Shown piece after piece: positions 5,532 through 6,072 of a stretch of 6,072 bases of DNA (position 1 is its first letter; each line of letters opens with the position of its first letter). Source of the DNA: Thalassolituus sp. (GTDB lineage Bacteria; Pseudomonadota; Gammaproteobacteria; Pseudomonadales; Oceanobacteraceae); assembly GCA_029212275.1 (NCBI GenBank), contig JARGOI010000164.1, positions 1-6,072 of the forward strand, written 5' to 3'. The notes under the pieces are model-generated. The model had not been told where the DNA came from. It did not search any database and saw only the letters and a program-made list of their open reading frames with translations. A program made the position numbers and the translations under genes.

Positions 5532-6058
5532 ACGTCGGCCTTTATTTTTTTCACGCGTAGCGCAAAATTGCAGGGTTTATGGCGGCTGTCGAGTTGCGAA
5601 CAAATGATTTCATCCCAGGCTTGCCGACAGGCATTGGTAGAGCCCGGGATGCAAAAAATCAATACGTCGTTGGCCAGTCCAGCGACCGCGCGACTTTGCA
5701 CCGTCGACGAACCGATGGTGCGAATTGAAATATGGCGAAATAGCTCGCCAAAGCCTTCGATGGTTTTATCAAACAAAGGTATCACCGCCTCGGGGGTTGA
5801 GTCTCGCTCGGTATAACCAGTACCACCGGTAATAATGACAACCTGGGTAGCTGTGTCGGCAATCCAACGACTCAAAATTTCTCGAATTTTGTACACATCA
5901 TCAATCACAATGGTTTTTTCTAACACCTGATGCCCAGCCTCTTGGGCACTGGCCACCAAAAAATCGCCACTGCTGTCAGAAGCAGCATCGCGGCTGTCTG
6001 AGACCGTCAAGATGGCGATATTTAAAGGCATAAACTCATCGGTAAATAGCTTAGCCAT
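5528..6058 (-). CDS. moaB: Molybdenum cofactor biosynthesis protein MoaB
   Basis: MoaB belongs to the MogA/Cnx1G molybdopterin-binding fold. MogA-type members adenylylate molybdopterin before molybdate insertion; E. coli MoaB itself is dispensable for cofactor synthesis and its role there is unsettled. The 176-residue protein shows NIAILTVSDSRD (13-24), SAQEAGHQVLEK (37-48), the signature ITGGTGYTERDSTPEA (76-91) with an acid at Asp86, QSRAVAGLAN (121-130) and the PGSTNACRQAW loop (138-148). The PGST-ACR-W and C-terminal RHKPCNF (159-165) match MoaB better than MogA. The ATG has AGGAG at 6072-6068, at the window edge, with a 9-base spacer. An in-frame Met at residue 11 would trim the N-terminus, but the E. 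coli alignment favours the longer form. It leads the visible moaBCDE cluster; a promoter or moaA, if present, lies outside. Confidence 0.95.
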   Translation of the reverse strand: MAKLFTDEFMPLNIAILTVSDSRDAASDSSGDFLVASAQEAGHQVLEKTIVIDDVYKIREILSRWIADTATQVVIITGGTGYTERDSTPEAVIPLFDKTIEGFGELFRHISIRTIGSSTVQSRAVAGLANDVLIFCIPGSTNACRQAWDEIICSQLDSRHKPCNFALRVKKIKADV

Positions 6059-6072
6059 TGGCTTTTGCTCCT

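Noticed and set aside
1..6072. A novel defence, mobile or biosynthetic system
   Set aside because: Every gene belongs to a well-known housekeeping family with intact motifs. There are no integrase, transposase, toxin, CRISPR or unknown multi-gene signatures, and no abrupt compositional change.

Overview
The window looks like ordinary chromosomal sequence from a gammaproteobacterium, most plausibly a marine or Pseudomonas/Oceanospirillales-like lineage. This rests on the proteins (ProC, YggS, PilT, PilU, MoaB-E), which all resemble E. coli or Pseudomonas homologues, on the arrangement yggT-proC-yggS divergent from pilT-pilU, familiar from Pseudomonas, and on a base composition that by eye is in the upper 40s % GC. 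No phage, insertion sequence, CRISPR array, tRNA or rRNA is visible.

Layout. Positions 1-1699 hold three minus-strand genes, transcribed right to left: yggS (PLP homeostasis), proC (last step of proline synthesis) and the first codons of what is probably yggT, cut off by the window edge. Positions 1700-2062 are a 363-base divergent intergenic region, the only long non-coding stretch. It contains an AT-rich promoter-like segment, a perfect 8-bp inverted repeat, a second 6-bp dyad, a hairpin followed by a T-run, and short direct repeats. Positions 2063-4224 carry pilT and pilU on the plus strand, the paired hexameric ATPases that retract type IV pili; the pilU ribosome binding site overlaps the pilT stop codon. 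A 38-base gap (4225-4262) separates pilU from a convergent minus-strand molybdenum cofactor operon, moaB-moaC-moaD-moaE (6058 down to 4263). That operon is very tightly packed: 4-base ATGA overlaps at moaB/moaC and moaC/moaD, and one base between moaD and moaE.

How the genes work together. PilT and PilU form the retraction motor for twitching motility and, in many species, DNA uptake. MoaC makes cyclic pyranopterin monophosphate (cPMP); MoaD and MoaE form molybdopterin synthase, which adds the dithiolene sulfurs; MoaB belongs to the MogA/Cnx1G fold family. MoaA, which makes the MoaC substrate, is not in the window and may lie just beyond the right edge. YggS, ProC and YggT are commonly neighbours in this group, but their shared pathway, if any, is unclear.

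I found no convincing undescribed system. The most interesting signals are non-coding or concern gene expression: the palindrome next to the promoter-like box and the possible alternative hairpins in the pilT leader, and the moaD diglycine codons that double as the moaE Shine-Dalgarno sequence. All are modest and stated with their statistical limits.
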